Of a stretch of 64,000 nucleotides of DNA, positions 28,873 to 38,088 are shown one piece after another. The stretch's first letter is position 1; each line of letters opens with the position of its first letter. Made by a program: the position numbers and the translations under genes. The notes under the pieces are model-generated. The model searched no databases and had not been told where the DNA came from. It worked only from the letters and a program-made list of their open reading frames with translations. Origin of the DNA: Rhizobium oryzicola. GTDB taxonomy: Bacteria > Pseudomonadota > Alphaproteobacteria > Rhizobiales > Rhizobiaceae. Location: NCBI RefSeq assembly GCF_030504645.1, contig NZ_JAUKWQ010000001.1, positions 1,302,001-1,366,000 on the forward strand, in the 5' to 3' direction.

Positions 28873-28900
28873 AAAGCGCCCGGCTTCCTCGCCGGGCGCC
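28871..28900 (-). terminator. Hairpin between ribE and the convergent small gene
   Basis: The arms GCGCCCGGC and GCCGGGCGC enclose TTCCTC. Five A residues on the left become a T tract on the minus strand, so it best serves the minus-strand gene that ends at 28919. It may also stop ribE transcripts. Confidence 0.7.
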
Positions 28901-28918
28901 TCGATTATGGCGGCCGCT

Positions 28919-29272
28919 TTAACGCATATACAGGATGAAGCTACCGTCATCGGCTTCATCCGCGTAGATCAGGTTCTTGAGATCCACGTCCTGCGAAAGC
29001 AGCTCCTTGCGCAGAACCTTGTTCTCGGCGATTGCCGTCTGCAATCCCCGCGCCTCGGGGCTCGATGGTGAAAGAGAGCCGAGATAGTCTGATTTCATGT
29101 CGTGCTTCTCGATTTCATCCAGCGTCTCAATGACGAAGCGTGGATTGTGATCGGCCGCAAGCGCTCGATCGACCGGCGACATTGATGAAGACGGCATTGC
29201 CGCGTGGCTGGTGCCCGCCAGGGCAGCCGTCAGGAAGATCGCGCCAAGGGATGATGTGACAAAGCGGTTCAT
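28919..29272 (-). CDS. Small exported protein of unknown function
   Basis: The 117-residue product starts at the ATG at 29272, with GGAGGAGA upstream. It has a signal peptide (SLGAIFLTAALAGTSHA). The mature part is acidic, with HNPRFVIETLDEIEKHD and a C-terminal DEADDGSFILYMR. No domain is recognised. It interrupts the otherwise co-directional rib-nus cluster on the opposite strand. Confidence 0.7.
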   Translation of the reverse strand: MNRFVTSSLGAIFLTAALAGTSHAAMPSSSMSPVDRALAADHNPRFVIETLDEIEKHDMKSDYLGSLSPSSPEARGLQTAIAENKVLRKELLSQDVDLKNLIYADEADDGSFILYMR

Positions 29273-29575
29273 GGTTTTCTCCTCCATGGAAATGTCCATC
29301 AAGGTTTACGCCCCGAGGGACAGGAATAGGGTCGCTCTGTTATCGATCACTTCCAACTCAACAGCCTGTCATATTTCCTTAAATCTTCGACAGATTCCTC
29401 TGTTTGCCTCCATAGATCACGAGGCCCTAAAGTGGCATCATGCACTCCACGCAAGGGAGAGTTTCGCTCCATCCCGGCGGCTTGTCCGTAAAATCACTTG
29501 CCAAGCCGCCCGCGTCGTGGTTTGACCGCGCAGATTCCCAACAGCTCACGCGCACTATTGCCGTCAGGACGACCC
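29273..29575. other. Divergent intergenic region upstream of ribH
   Basis: About 300 bases between the small exported gene and ribH. I looked for an FMN riboswitch and its conserved blocks are absent. The one structure seen is a perfect 9-base inverted repeat, GGCGGCTTG (29476-29484) and CAAGCCGCC (29502-29510), about 70 bases before ribH. Its role is unknown. Confidence 0.4.
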
Positions 29576-30031
29576 ATGACCGATTCTTCGAAGCCCCACC
29601 TCCTCATCGTTGAAGCACGTTTCTATGATGACATGTCCGATGCGCTGCTCGACGGCGCGACCTCGGCCCTGGAGGAAGCGGGCGCGACCTATGACGTCAT
29701 CACTGTTCCGGGCGCTCTCGAGATTCCGCCGGCGATCGCCATGGCGCTCGATGCGGCAGAGCAGGGTGGCGTGAACTATGACGGCTTCGTGGCGCTTGGC
29801 ATGGTCATTCGCGGTGAGACCTATCACTTCGATATCGTCGCCAACGAATCCTCACGCGCCATCATGGATCTGGCGGTGTCGGAATCGCTTGCTATCGGCA
29901 ACGGCATCATGACCGTCGAGAATGACGAGCAAGCCTGGGCGCGCGTGAAAAAGAGCGAGAAGGACAAGGGCGGCTTTGCAGCCCGCGCAGCGCTTTCCAT
30001 GATCGCCCTTCGCGAGAAACTGGGCGCCTGA
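29576..30031 (+). CDS. ribH: 6,7-dimethyl-8-ribityllumazine synthase
   Basis: The 151-residue enzyme makes the lumazine precursor of riboflavin. It has [27 protein letters not shown] (substrate loop), [18 protein letters not shown] with the catalytic histidine, and the [11 protein letters not shown] tail. The ATG at 29576 is chosen over the longer frame from 29498. nusB follows after two bases, a widely conserved pairing. Confidence 0.96.
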   Translation: MTDSSKPHLLIVEARFYDDMSDALLDGATSALEEAGATYDVITVPGALEIPPAIAMALDAAEQGGVNYDGFVALGMVIRGETYHFDIVANESSRAIMDLAVSESLAIGNGIMTVENDEQAWARVKKSEKDKGGFAARAALSMIALREKLGA

Positions 30032-30033
30032 TC

Positions 30034-30513
30034 ATGTCCAAGGATCTACAGCAGCCGGTGAAGCCGGCCAACCAGCGTGGTGCCGCCCGTCTTGCCGCCG
30101 TACAGGCGCTTTATCAGATGGATATCGGTGGCACCGGCGTTCTGGAAGTCGTTGCGGAATACGAGCAGCATCGCCTTGGCCAGGAATTGGATGGCGATAC
30201 CTACCTCAAGGCCGATCCGTCCTGGTTCCGGTCGATCGTTTCGGGCGTGGTGCGTGACCAGACCAAGATCGATCCGGTCATTCGCGCAGCACTCCAGGAA
30301 AGCTGGCCGCTGTCGCGACTCGATTCTACCCTGCGCGCCATTCTCCGCGCCGGCACTTTCGAAGTGCTGGAGCGCAAGGATGTGCCGGTTGCTGTTATCG
30401 TGACCGAATATGTGGAGATTGCGCGGGCCTTCTTCGAAGAGGAAGAGCCGAAGATCGTCAATGCCGTTCTGGACCGTATTGCCAAGCAAGTCCGGGGCGA
30501 ACAGAAGAAGTAA
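30034..30513 (+). CDS. nusB: Transcription antitermination factor NusB
   Basis: The 159-residue helical protein works with NusE at boxA to prevent early termination in rRNA operons. It has the family start ([19 protein letters not shown]) and the C-terminal block [20 protein letters not shown] followed by [12 protein letters not shown]. It lies directly behind ribH and 12 bases before an MFS transporter gene, probably in one transcript. Confidence 0.96.
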   Translation: MSKDLQQPVKPANQRGAARLAAVQALYQMDIGGTGVLEVVAEYEQHRLGQELDGDTYLKADPSWFRSIVSGVVRDQTKIDPVIRAALQESWPLSRLDSTLRAILRAGTFEVLERKDVPVAVIVTEYVEIARAFFEEEEPKIVNAVLDRIAKQVRGEQKK

Positions 30514-30525
30514 CGGGCGGAACAG

Positions 30526-31752
30526 ATGAGCGCGATTGCGGACGAGAGCATTCAAGGACATCTCCAGTCCGCAAAGCGCAACGTGTTTCTGCTGGCGGCG
30601 GCCCAGGCCTTTCTGGGCGCTGCGGCGCCTTTAAGCATCTCCGTCGGTTCGCTGGCGGGCTATCAGTTGCTTGGTTCCGATAAATCCCTCGCCACGCTTC
30701 CCGTCACGGGTTTCAATATCGGTACCGCTCTCGGCGCTGTCGGCATCGCCATTGCCTCCCGCAAGCTTGGCCGCCAGGGCGCCTTCATGACCGGCGCCGT
30801 CATCTGCGCGACGGGTGGGCTCCTTGCCGCCATCGCACTGTTTCGCGGCAGCTTCTGGCTGTTCGCGCTGGCCCTGATGCTGATCGGCACCGGCGGTGGC
30901 TTCACGCAGAAGATCCGTTTTGCGGCGGCAGACGCCTCGCCGTCTTTCTACAAGCCAAAGGCGATTTCCTGGATCCTGGGTGCGGGCATTGTTTCAGCCA
31001 TCATCGGGCCGCAGTTGGCCATCTGGGCCAAGGATCTGCTAGCGCCCGTCACCTTTGCCGGAACTTTTCTGGCATTGCTGCCTCTGGCCATCACGGCACT
31101 TGCTATCCTGACCTTTCTGCGCTTGCCGGCACAAACCGCCCACTCCGCCCAGGCTGAGCCCGCTCGACCCCTGCGTCAGATTGTCGCAACGCAGCGCTTC
31201 GCCACGGGCATGATCTGCGGCATCGGTACCTACGCGCTGATGACCTTCGTGATGACCGGTGCGCCGCTTGCCATGGTAATCGGCTGCGGTTTCCCGACTG
31301 AACTTGCGACGCTCGGCATCCAGTGGCACGTGCTGGCCATGTTCGGGCCAAGCTTCATCACCGGTTCGATGATCGCCCGGTTCGGCGCGGAACGCGTGGT
31401 GGCCATGGGGCTCGTCACGCTGATGGCCTGCGCCGTGGTGGCGCATATGGGGATCGAGCTCTGGAATTTCTGGGGCGCGCTCGTGCTGCTCGGCATTGGC
31501 TGGAATTTCGGCTTCATCGGCTCCACCTCGATTGTCGCCTCGACCTATCGCCCGCACGAGGCGGACAAGGTGCAGGGCTTCCACGATATCTGCCTGTTCG
31601 GGCTTGTAGCGCTCTCGTCCTTTTCCTCTGGCAAGGTGTTCACCAGTTACGGCTGGTCCTTCATGAATCTCTTCATCTGGCCGGTCGCGATCCTCTGCCT
31701 CGCCCTGATTGCACTGCTGATCCTGCGCAATCGAAAGGTGGCGACGGCCTGA
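30526..31752 (+). CDS. MFS transporter
   Basis: The 408-residue inner-membrane protein has about twelve membrane helices in two halves separated by a loop near residues 205-220 (AHSAQAEPARPLRQI). The first half contains SRKLGRQGAF in the position of the MFS loop 2-3 motif. The substrate cannot be told. AACGGGCGGAAC precedes the ATG at 30526. It follows nusB by 12 bases, an arrangement seen in other rhizobia. Confidence 0.87.
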   Translation: MSAIADESIQGHLQSAKRNVFLLAAAQAFLGAAAPLSISVGSLAGYQLLGSDKSLATLPVTGFNIGTALGAVGIAIASRKLGRQGAFMTGAVICATGGLLAAIALFRGSFWLFALALMLIGTGGGFTQKIRFAAADASPSFYKPKAISWILGAGIVSAIIGPQLAIWAKDLLAPVTFAGTFLALLPLAITALAILTFLRLPAQTAHSAQAEPARPLRQIVATQRFATGMICGIGTYALMTFVMTGAPLAMVIGCGFPTELATLGIQWHVLAMFGPSFITGSMIARFGAERVVAMGLVTLMACAVVAHMGIELWNFWGALVLLGIGWNFGFIGSTSIVASTYRPHEADKVQGFHDICLFGLVALSSFSSGKVFTSYGWSFMNLFIWPVAILCLALIALLILRNRKVATA

Positions 31753-31977
31753 TTCTCGGTCCCGAGAGGGCTTGAAGCCTCACCCGTCATCGTCCCATAC
31801 AATCGAATGCAATCTTTGATGGCAATTCGATGTGTGTAAACGTCATAATTTTGCCTGCAAAAGAAATTTACCTGGAGTTGCAATTATCCTGAGCGCGTCC
31901 CGTTCAGGATGAGAGCGGACAGGCACGATCATCATTGTGCCTGTTCATCTTCCGCCCGCAACCAAAGGAACAACTCT
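31753..31977. other. Intergenic region upstream of orphan protease
   Basis: A stretch of 225 bases, AT-rich around 31800-31880. It is the presumed promoter region of the protease gene, but no clear -35/-10 pair was found. Confidence 0.3.
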
Positions 31978-32493
31978 ATGAAAAGCGTGAAAAGTCCTCC
32001 GAAACTTGTCCTCCAGGAGACATCAAGTTGGTGCTTTGCCGCAGCCGAGGTGATGATCAGGGCTTACTACAAAAAGCCTTCGCTGAGCCAATACGACATT
32101 GCCCGCAGCGCCACCGAGGCGCGAGCGCAGGCGGATCTAGACCTGCAGCTTAAATGGGTCCAAGCACTCTCTTTCGATGAAGAGAATAAACTGCTGGAAA
32201 ATGGTGGTGGCAATGACAAGAGCCACATCGTCCAGCTGGTGCGCCGCGAATGGAACAGCTTCAACCAAGATGCAACAGGAGGCCACTTCGTACAGAATCT
32301 GACGCCGGAAAAGGTCCTCGAAGAGATCGCAAATAACCGTGTCTTCGTGGTGGGAAACGACGTCCACTACTATGTCGTCTACGGCTGCTCAGAGGATGGC
32401 AAGACGCTTTATGCACGTGATCCTTACGAAACGGGCAATGCCCAAGCGGCAATCGCTCTTTCATCGATCAACGTGGCCATTCTTTTCCAGTAG
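31978..32493 (+). CDS. Papain-like (C39/AvrRpt2-type) cysteine protease
   Basis: The 171-residue protein has the layout of the papain-like/C39 families. LVLQETSSWCFAAAEVMIRA supplies the oxyanion glutamine (Q13) and nucleophile (C19). VVGNDVHYYVVYG supplies the histidine (H130), and YARDPYETG the aspartate (D148). There is no signal peptide or membrane anchor, and no ABC exporter or bacteriocin gene nearby, unlike true C39 peptidases. The ATG at 31978 follows AAAGGA; the frame is open 23 codons upstream. Its composition is less GC-rich than neighbouring genes. Substrate unknown; an effector-like or stress role is only inference. Confidence 0.75.
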   Translation: MKSVKSPPKLVLQETSSWCFAAAEVMIRAYYKKPSLSQYDIARSATEARAQADLDLQLKWVQALSFDEENKLLENGGGNDKSHIVQLVRREWNSFNQDATGGHFVQNLTPEKVLEEIANNRVFVVGNDVHYYVVYGCSEDGKTLYARDPYETGNAQAAIALSSINVAILFQ

Positions 32494-32511
32494 CCGCAGT
32501 TGATCGGGCGA

Positions 32512-32660
32512 GGCTGGAGCGTCTTTCCAAGGCGCGGGCGGTGATGAAGTTAGGCGCTCCAGCCCCTTTGCCGTGAAGCATGATTGTCCAAGTCGTGCTT
32601 CATCTGACCGGATGAGGATTTCTTTTCCGGTCAGACTCCCTGCGGCACAACTCGCCGCAG
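32512..32660 (+). other. Array of four hairpins between protease and hppA genes
   Basis: Four consecutive inverted repeats occur: GGCTGGAGCG/CGCTCCAGCC (32512-32564), TGAAGCA/TGCTTCA (32574-32602), CTGACCGGA/TCCGGTCAG (32604-32634) and CTGCGGC/GCCGCAG (32640-32660). The first could terminate the protease gene. The others have no T tract and may be part of an RNA leader or a small RNA. This makes up about half of the 334-base gap; no gene is seen in the rest. Confidence 0.45.
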
Positions 32661-32827
32661 GCATGAGCTCTTGCTAAAGACATCAGCTTCCCCAGAGATA
32701 CCCTTGACGCCATGTTATGCTGACCGCAATCTCCCGGTTGCGCGATGGCTCATATTCCTTGGGAGGGGAATCCCGTCGCGTCAGCCGATGCAATGATTGC
32801 GCGGCAGTTTGGGAGAGGAACCATCAT

Positions 32828-34966
32828 ATGACAGTGATACTGGGTGTGATCGTCTGCGGCCTGTTATCGGTCGTGTATGCCGCATGGGCCACGCGAGCGG
32901 TGCTTGCTGCAGACCAAGGCAATCAGCGTATGCAGGAAATCGCCGGATATATCCGGGAAGGCGCGCAGGCTTATCTCACGCGCCAATACATGACGATTGC
33001 GATCGTCGGCGCCGTTGTCACGGTGGGAACATGGCTGCTGCTTTCGGGGCTCGCCGCCATTGGTTTCGTCACCGGGGCGGTTCTCTCCGGTGCCGCGGGC
33101 TTCATCGGCATGCATGTCTCCGTGCGCGCCAATGTGCGCACCGCCCAGGCCTCATCGCAAAGCCTTGCTGCTGGCCTTGATATCGCTTTCAAATCCGGTG
33201 CCATCACCGGCATGCTGGTGGCGGGTCTCGCTCTGCTTGGTGTCTCCATCTATTACGCGATTCTCGTCTATGGCCTTGGCCATGGCGCCGGTTCCCGCGA
33301 GGTGATCGACGCGCTGGTGGCACTCGGCTTCGGAGCGTCGCTGATCTCCATTTTCGCCCGTCTCGGCGGCGGCATCTTCACCAAGGGTGCCGACGTCGGT
33401 GGCGACCTCGTCGGCAAGGTGGAAGCCGGTATCCCGGAGGATGACCCGCGCAACCCGGCAACGATTGCCGACAATGTCGGCGACAATGTCGGTGACTGCG
33501 CCGGCATGGCGGCCGACCTCTTTGAAACCTATGCAGTGTCGGTTGTTGCGACGATGGTGCTTGGCGCCATCTTTTTCGCCGCCGCGCCGCAGCTTGCCAG
33601 CATCATGGTCTATCCTCTGGCCATCTGCGGGGCCTGCATCATCACCTCCATCGTCGGCACCTTCTTCGTCAAACTCGGGACGAATGGTTCGATCATGGGC
33701 GCACTCTACAAGGGCTTGATCGCGACCGGTGTTCTCTCGATCATCGGACTTGGTCTTGCCACTTCGCTCACCATCGGCTGGGGCTCAATCGGGACGGTCA
33801 ACGGACTGACGATCACCGGGGCCAAGCTGTTCTTCTGCGGCATCCTTGGCCTTGTGGTGACGGCGCTGATCGTCGTCATCACCGAATACTACACCGGCAC
33901 CAACAAGCGGCCGGTCAATTCCATCGCCCAGGCTTCCGTTACCGGGCATGGCACCAACGTCATCCAGGGTCTGGCTGTGTCGCTGGAATCCACGGCTCTG
34001 CCGGCGATCGTCATCGTCGGCGGCATCATTACCACCTACCAGCTCGGCGGCCTTTACGGCACCGGCATTGCGGTCACCGCCATGCTGGGTCTCGCCGGCA
34101 TGATCGTGGCGCTTGATGCTTTCGGCCCGGTCACCGATAATGCTGGCGGCATTGCGGAAATGTCAGGCCTGCCGCCGGAGGTGCGCAAATCCACTGACGC
34201 GCTGGATGCGGTGGGCAATACCACCAAGGCGGTCACCAAGGGCTACGCCATCGGTTCGGCAGGCCTGGGTGCACTGGTGCTGTTCGCCGCCTATGCCAAT
34301 GACCTCACCTACTTTGCAGCCAACGGGCAGAAGTATCCTTACTTCACCAATATCGGCGAAATCTCCTTCAGCCTCGCCAATCCTTACGTGGTGGCGGGCC
34401 TGATCTTCGGCGGCCTCATTCCGTACCTCTTCGGCGGCATGGCCATGACCGCGGTCGGACGTGCAGCCGGTTCGATCGTTGAAGAGGTACGCGCTCAGTT
34501 TCGCAATCGTCCGGGCATTATGCAGGGTTCGGAAAAGCCGGATTATGGCCGCGCCGTCGATATCCTGACCAAGGCAGCCATCCGCGAGATGATCGTGCCT
34601 TCGCTTCTGCCGGTACTGGCGCCGATCGTTGTCTATTTCGGCGTTCTGCTCATTTCCGGCTCCAAGGCTTCCGCCTTTGCGGCGCTTGGTGCCTCTCTGC
34701 TCGGCGTCATCGTCAACGGGTTGTTCGTGGCGATCTCCATGACCTCAGGGGGCGGCGCCTGGGACAATGCCAAGAAGAGCTTCGAGGATGGCTTTGTCGA
34801 CAAGGACGGCCAGAAGCACTTCAAGGGTTCCGACGCCCACAAGGCGTCCGTCACCGGCGATACGGTGGGTGATCCTTACAAGGATACGGCGGGTCCGGCC
34901 GTCAACCCGGCGATCAAGATCACCAATATCGTGGCCCTGCTGTTGCTGGCGATCCTGGCACATTGA
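32828..34966 (+). CDS. hppA: Membrane-bound proton-translocating pyrophosphatase (K+-independent)
   Basis: The 712-residue, ~16-helix pump couples pyrophosphate hydrolysis to proton export. The catalytic segments are intact: [39 protein letters not shown] and [31 protein letters not shown] has lysine at the position that marks K+-independent enzymes (alanine in the K+-dependent class). The ATG at 32828 (MTVILGV) is chosen because GGGAGAGGAA precedes it; the frame is open 37 codons further. A bidirectional terminator follows. Confidence 0.96.
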   Translation: MTVILGVIVCGLLSVVYAAWATRAVLAADQGNQRMQEIAGYIREGAQAYLTRQYMTIAIVGAVVTVGTWLLLSGLAAIGFVTGAVLSGAAGFIGMHVSVRANVRTAQASSQSLAAGLDIAFKSGAITGMLVAGLALLGVSIYYAILVYGLGHGAGSREVIDALVALGFGASLISIFARLGGGIFTKGADVGGDLVGKVEAGIPEDDPRNPATIADNVGDNVGDCAGMAADLFETYAVSVVATMVLGAIFFAAAPQLASIMVYPLAICGACIITSIVGTFFVKLGTNGSIMGALYKGLIATGVLSIIGLGLATSLTIGWGSIGTVNGLTITGAKLFFCGILGLVVTALIVVITEYYTGTNKRPVNSIAQASVTGHGTNVIQGLAVSLESTALPAIVIVGGIITTYQLGGLYGTGIAVTAMLGLAGMIVALDAFGPVTDNAGGIAEMSGLPPEVRKSTDALDAVGNTTKAVTKGYAIGSAGLGALVLFAAYANDLTYFAANGQKYPYFTNIGEISFSLANPYVVAGLIFGGLIPYLFGGMAMTAVGRAAGSIVEEVRAQFRNRPGIMQGSEKPDYGRAVDILTKAAIREMIVPSLLPVLAPIVVYFGVLLISGSKASAFAALGASLLGVIVNGLFVAISMTSGGGAWDNAKKSFEDGFVDKDGQKHFKGSDAHKASVTGDTVGDPYKDTAGPAVNPAIKITNIVALLLLAILAH

Positions 34967-34977
34967 GCACAAAACAA

Positions 34978-35007
34978 AGCCCGCGATGCCTGATGGCGTC
35001 GCGGGCT
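34978..35007. terminator. Bidirectional terminator hppA / bamE
   Basis: The arms AGCCCGCGATGCC and GGCGTCGCGGGCT enclose TGAT. On the minus strand it is followed by TTTGTTTTG. It lies between convergent genes. Confidence 0.8.
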
Positions 35008-35042
35008 GATTCGTTCTGGCAAGCTCGGTCGTTGTTAAGGGC

Positions 35043-35567
35043 TTAGAAGCCCTTGTTGCCGTTGCCGCCCAGCATGCTGCGCATGGTTGCCGCACCACCG
35101 CTATTGGCGCCGGTGCCACCGGAAAGGAGCTGCTGCAGGAAGGTCAGGTCGCGGCCGCCTGTCGGCGTCGTGCGGGTGACCATGTCAAACACCTTGCCAT
35201 CCTGGAGGGTGTACTGCGCACGCCGCGTGACAACGCCTTCTTTGTTGAAGTAGACCGCAACGATCGTCTGCTCGACCAGCTTGGGCTTCATGAACGCAAC
35301 GGGGCGCTGGCGCTTCTGCGAAATGTAGTAGAAGACTTCGCCATCGAAAGTGGCCGTGGTCGAAGGCGTGCCCATGCTGAGCAGAACCTGCTCGCGGCTC
35401 GATCCTTCCGGAATGAGGTCGAGGGAGTCCTTGTCGAGGACATAGCCGTTATAGATCGTCTGCCCCATGCTGGTGCAGCCTGTCAAACCAAGGCAACCCA
35501 CGACCAGCGCGACTGCAGCCTTTGAAGCCAAATTCAATTCAGACCCAAACACGCGCGTTTTCAACAC
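35043..35567 (-). CDS. bamE: Outer membrane assembly lipoprotein BamE (SmpA/OmlA family)
   Basis: The 174-residue lipoprotein has a signal peptide ending in the lipobox LTGC (cysteine ~31). The SmpA/OmlA domain follows: IPEGSSREQVLLSMGTPSTT, with FDGEVFYYISQKRQ and VAVYFNKEGVV. It is a partner of BamA in outer-membrane protein insertion. A glycine-rich tail (LLSGGTGANSGGAAT) follows the domain. The GTG at 35567 is used because AGGACAG lies upstream; no ATG fits. It is divergent from the bc1 chaperone gene, as in other rhizobia. Confidence 0.9.
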   Translation of the reverse strand: MLKTRVFGSELNLASKAAVALVVGCLGLTGCTSMGQTIYNGYVLDKDSLDLIPEGSSREQVLLSMGTPSTTATFDGEVFYYISQKRQRPVAFMKPKLVEQTIVAVYFNKEGVVTRRAQYTLQDGKVFDMVTRTTPTGGRDLTFLQQLLSGGTGANSGGAATMRSMLGGNGNKGF

Positions 35568-35805
35568 CCTGTCCTCATGTGTTCCATCCCGCCACCCGGC
35601 TTTGCCCCTGCTGCGATAGCATTGTGGCTATTCCGCGAATACTTGCCGGTGCAACATGTCAATTCCCGCATTTGTCTTCGGGCTTTTACCCTCGACGCCG
35701 GAACGGCATTGCAATTCGTGCCTGCTTCGGTAAACCAGCTTTCGTTTCCATGCAACAAGGTGGCGTCCGGATTGGCGCGCTTTGACCCTAGATGTGCGCT
35801 CATTC
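35568..35805. other. Divergent promoter region bamE / bc1 chaperone gene
   Basis: About 240 bases between divergent genes. Both promoters must lie here. No clear consensus pair or operator was recognised, and the reading frames present look accidental. Confidence 0.3.
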
Positions 35806-36354
35806 ATGATCTTCGGACTATTCGGAAAGAAAAATCGAAACAGGGTGATTGTCGAACGGCAGTATGCTGCGCTGACCTCGGCTGCTCGTGTTCCGTTTTT
35901 CTATAGCGATCTTGGCGTGCCGGATACGGTGATGGGGCGGTTCGAAATGATCTCGGCCGTCATGATCCTGTTTTTCCGCCGCACGGCAAGATCCGGTGTC
36001 AGCGGCCAGGAGCTTGCGCAGGAAATCATCGATGCTTTTTTCGAGGATGTCGATCATTCCATCCGCGAACTGGGCGTCGGCGATCAGAGTGTGCCGAAGC
36101 GCATGAAGAAATTGGCCGGCATGTTTTATGGCCGCGTCGAATCCTATGGCAAGGCGCTGGATACGGCCGACAACGCAATGCTGGCCGAGGCGCTCCAACG
36201 AAATATTCACCCCGGCGCGACGGAGGCCCCCGATATGACGGGCCTGGCGCGCTGGATGATCGAAGCCGAGGCCGCATTGGCTGAGGTGCCGGAAGACGAC
36301 ATCGCGCGCGGCACCCTGCAGATGCCGCACCCCGGCGAAGCGAGGACCCAGTGA
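35806..36354 (+). CDS. Ubiquinol-cytochrome c chaperone family protein
   Basis: The 182-residue protein belongs to the CBP3/UQCC1-like family (PF03981), needed for cytochrome bc1 assembly in mitochondria. Typical segments are YSDLGVPDTVMGRFEMISA, DAFFEDVDHSIRELGVGD and SVPKRMKKLAGMFYGRVESY. The ATG at 35806 (MIFGLFGKK) fits the family; another ATG eight codons earlier is possible. The last bases overlap the GTG start of the DUF177 gene by four, so the two are translationally coupled. Confidence 0.9.
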   Translation: MIFGLFGKKNRNRVIVERQYAALTSAARVPFFYSDLGVPDTVMGRFEMISAVMILFFRRTARSGVSGQELAQEIIDAFFEDVDHSIRELGVGDQSVPKRMKKLAGMFYGRVESYGKALDTADNAMLAEALQRNIHPGATEAPDMTGLARWMIEAEAALAEVPEDDIARGTLQMPHPGEARTQ

Positions 36355-36923
36355 AGACGATTGATGAACGCGGCGAGAAGCCGCCATTTTCCTATATGGT
36401 CAAGGTTGGTCATGTTTCGGCCAACGCCGTCACCGTGCATGTGGAGGCAGACGAGAGGGAGCGGGCAGGGCTTGCTGAGCTCTGGAAGGTTGTTTCCGTC
36501 GAATCGCTGGTGTCCGATATGCAGATCGCCCGCTGGAAGAAGGATGGTATCCGCCTGAAGGGCACTCTGAAGGCAAAGATCGTGCAGGCCTGCGTGGTCA
36601 CGCTCGATCCGATCGAATCGGAGATCGAAGAAAGCTTCGAGCAGATCTTCGTGCCTGAAGGGTCGAAGTTGGCGCGGCTTTCCATGCAGGGCGAAACCGC
36701 CGAAATGGTTCTTGATCCGGACGGTCCTGATCTGCCCGAAACATTCACCGGCGACAGCGTTGATGCGGGTGCCGTAGTGGCTGAGTTTGCGGCCTTGTCT
36801 ATCGATCCCTATCCTCGCAAGGCTGGCGTCGAATTTGCCGATCATATCGAAACGGATGATACGCCGGAAAAAGGTAAGCCCAACCCCTTTGCCGTCCTGA
36901 AGGACTGGAAAAGCAAGGAATAG
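36351..36923 (+). CDS. DUF177 (YceD-like) protein
   Basis: The 190-residue protein has the DUF177/YceD core. WKKDGIRLKGTLKAKIVQAC and VVTLDPIESEIEESFEQIF are followed by the acidic C-terminal GKPNPFAVLKDWK. Family members are linked to 23S rRNA accumulation and to neighbouring rpmF or plsX genes. Here plsX follows after ~95 bases. It starts with GTG at 36351, overlapping the previous stop by four bases. Confidence 0.88.
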   Translation: MKTIDERGEKPPFSYMVKVGHVSANAVTVHVEADERERAGLAELWKVVSVESLVSDMQIARWKKDGIRLKGTLKAKIVQACVVTLDPIESEIEESFEQIFVPEGSKLARLSMQGETAEMVLDPDGPDLPETFTGDSVDAGAVVAEFAALSIDPYPRKAGVEFADHIETDDTPEKGKPNPFAVLKDWKSKE

Positions 36924-37018
36924 AATTTGCAATTGGTCAGTAATGCATTGTATGCGGCGGCAGAACCAGTATTTTGGCCGCGATTTCGCCGAGTGCGGGA
37001 CAGAAGGACCAGGAACGC

Positions 37019-38068
37019 GTGATCAGGATTTCTCTCGATGCCATGGGTGGCGATTTCGGTCCCGCCGTCGTCATTCCTGGCGCAGCACTCGCTCTCGAGC
37101 GGCACCCGGACGTAACTTTTCTACTGTTCGGCCAGAAGAGCGTGTGTGAGCCGCTGCTGGCGAAATACCCGAAGCTTCAGGCAAAATCGGTTTTTCACGA
37201 CTGCGAAGTGGCGGTCGGAATGGATGAAAAGCCGAGTGCCGCGCTCCGCCGCGGCCGATACGTCTCCAGCATGTGGCGCGCCATTGAGGCGGTGAAGACG
37301 AATGAGGCCGATGTCGCCGTTTCCGCTGGTAATACCGGTGCGCTGATGGCGATGGCGAAATTCTGTCTGCGCACCATGGCCAATATCGAGCGGCCTGCCA
37401 TTGCCGGCATCTGGCCGACGCTGCGAGGCGAAAGCATTGTTCTCGATATCGGTGCCACCATCGGAGCCGATGCGCAGCAGCTGATGGATTTTGCGCTGAT
37501 GGGCGGTGCCATGGCCCGCTCGTTGTTCGAGATCGACCGTCCGACGGTCGGCCTTCTGAACGTTGGCGTTGAAGAGGTGAAGGGGCAGGAAGAGGTGCGC
37601 GAGGCCGGGCGGCTGATCCGCGAATCGAACCTGCCGACGATTTCCTATCACGGCTTCGTCGAGGGTGATGATATCGGGCGCGGCGTCGTTGATGTCGTGG
37701 TGACCGAAGGCTTCACCGGCAATATCGCGCTGAAGACTGCCGAAGGCACGGCCAAGCAGATGGCCGAACTTCTTCGCTCTGCCATGTCGCGCACGTTGAT
37801 GGCCAAGATCGGCTATCTCTTTGCCAAGGGCGCCTTTGACATGCTGCGGGAGAAGATGGACCCGCGCAAGGTCAATGGCGGCGTGTTCCTCGGTCTGAAC
37901 GGCATCGTCATCAAGAGCCATGGCGGCACGGATGCCGAGGGCTATGCGGCAGCCATCGATGTTGGCTACGACATGGTGCGCAATGCGCTGAACGAGAAGA
38001 TCGAGCAGGATTTGAAAGCATACCACGCACGCCGCCTGCCACCTGCAGGCCCAGAAGAAGCGGCGTGA
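37019..38068 (+). CDS. plsX: Phosphate acyltransferase PlsX
   Basis: The 349-residue enzyme turns acyl-ACP into acyl-phosphate for phospholipid synthesis. It shows [13 protein letters not shown] at the start, [12 protein letters not shown], and [18 protein letters not shown]. The GTG at 37019 is chosen because AGGA lies upstream and it gives the standard N-terminus; an open frame begins 15 codons earlier. It is followed by fabH, linking phospholipid and fatty-acid initiation. Confidence 0.95.
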   Translation: MIRISLDAMGGDFGPAVVIPGAALALERHPDVTFLLFGQKSVCEPLLAKYPKLQAKSVFHDCEVAVGMDEKPSAALRRGRYVSSMWRAIEAVKTNEADVAVSAGNTGALMAMAKFCLRTMANIERPAIAGIWPTLRGESIVLDIGATIGADAQQLMDFALMGGAMARSLFEIDRPTVGLLNVGVEEVKGQEEVREAGRLIRESNLPTISYHGFVEGDDIGRGVVDVVVTEGFTGNIALKTAEGTAKQMAELLRSAMSRTLMAKIGYLFAKGAFDMLREKMDPRKVNGGVFLGLNGIVIKSHGGTDAEGYAAAIDVGYDMVRNALNEKIEQDLKAYHARRLPPAGPEEAA

Positions 38069-38088
38069 GCACAGGGTTTGGAAACAGA

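Noticed and set aside
29273-29575. FMN riboswitch upstream of ribH
   Set aside because: The conserved RFN blocks are absent; only an unrelated inverted repeat is present.
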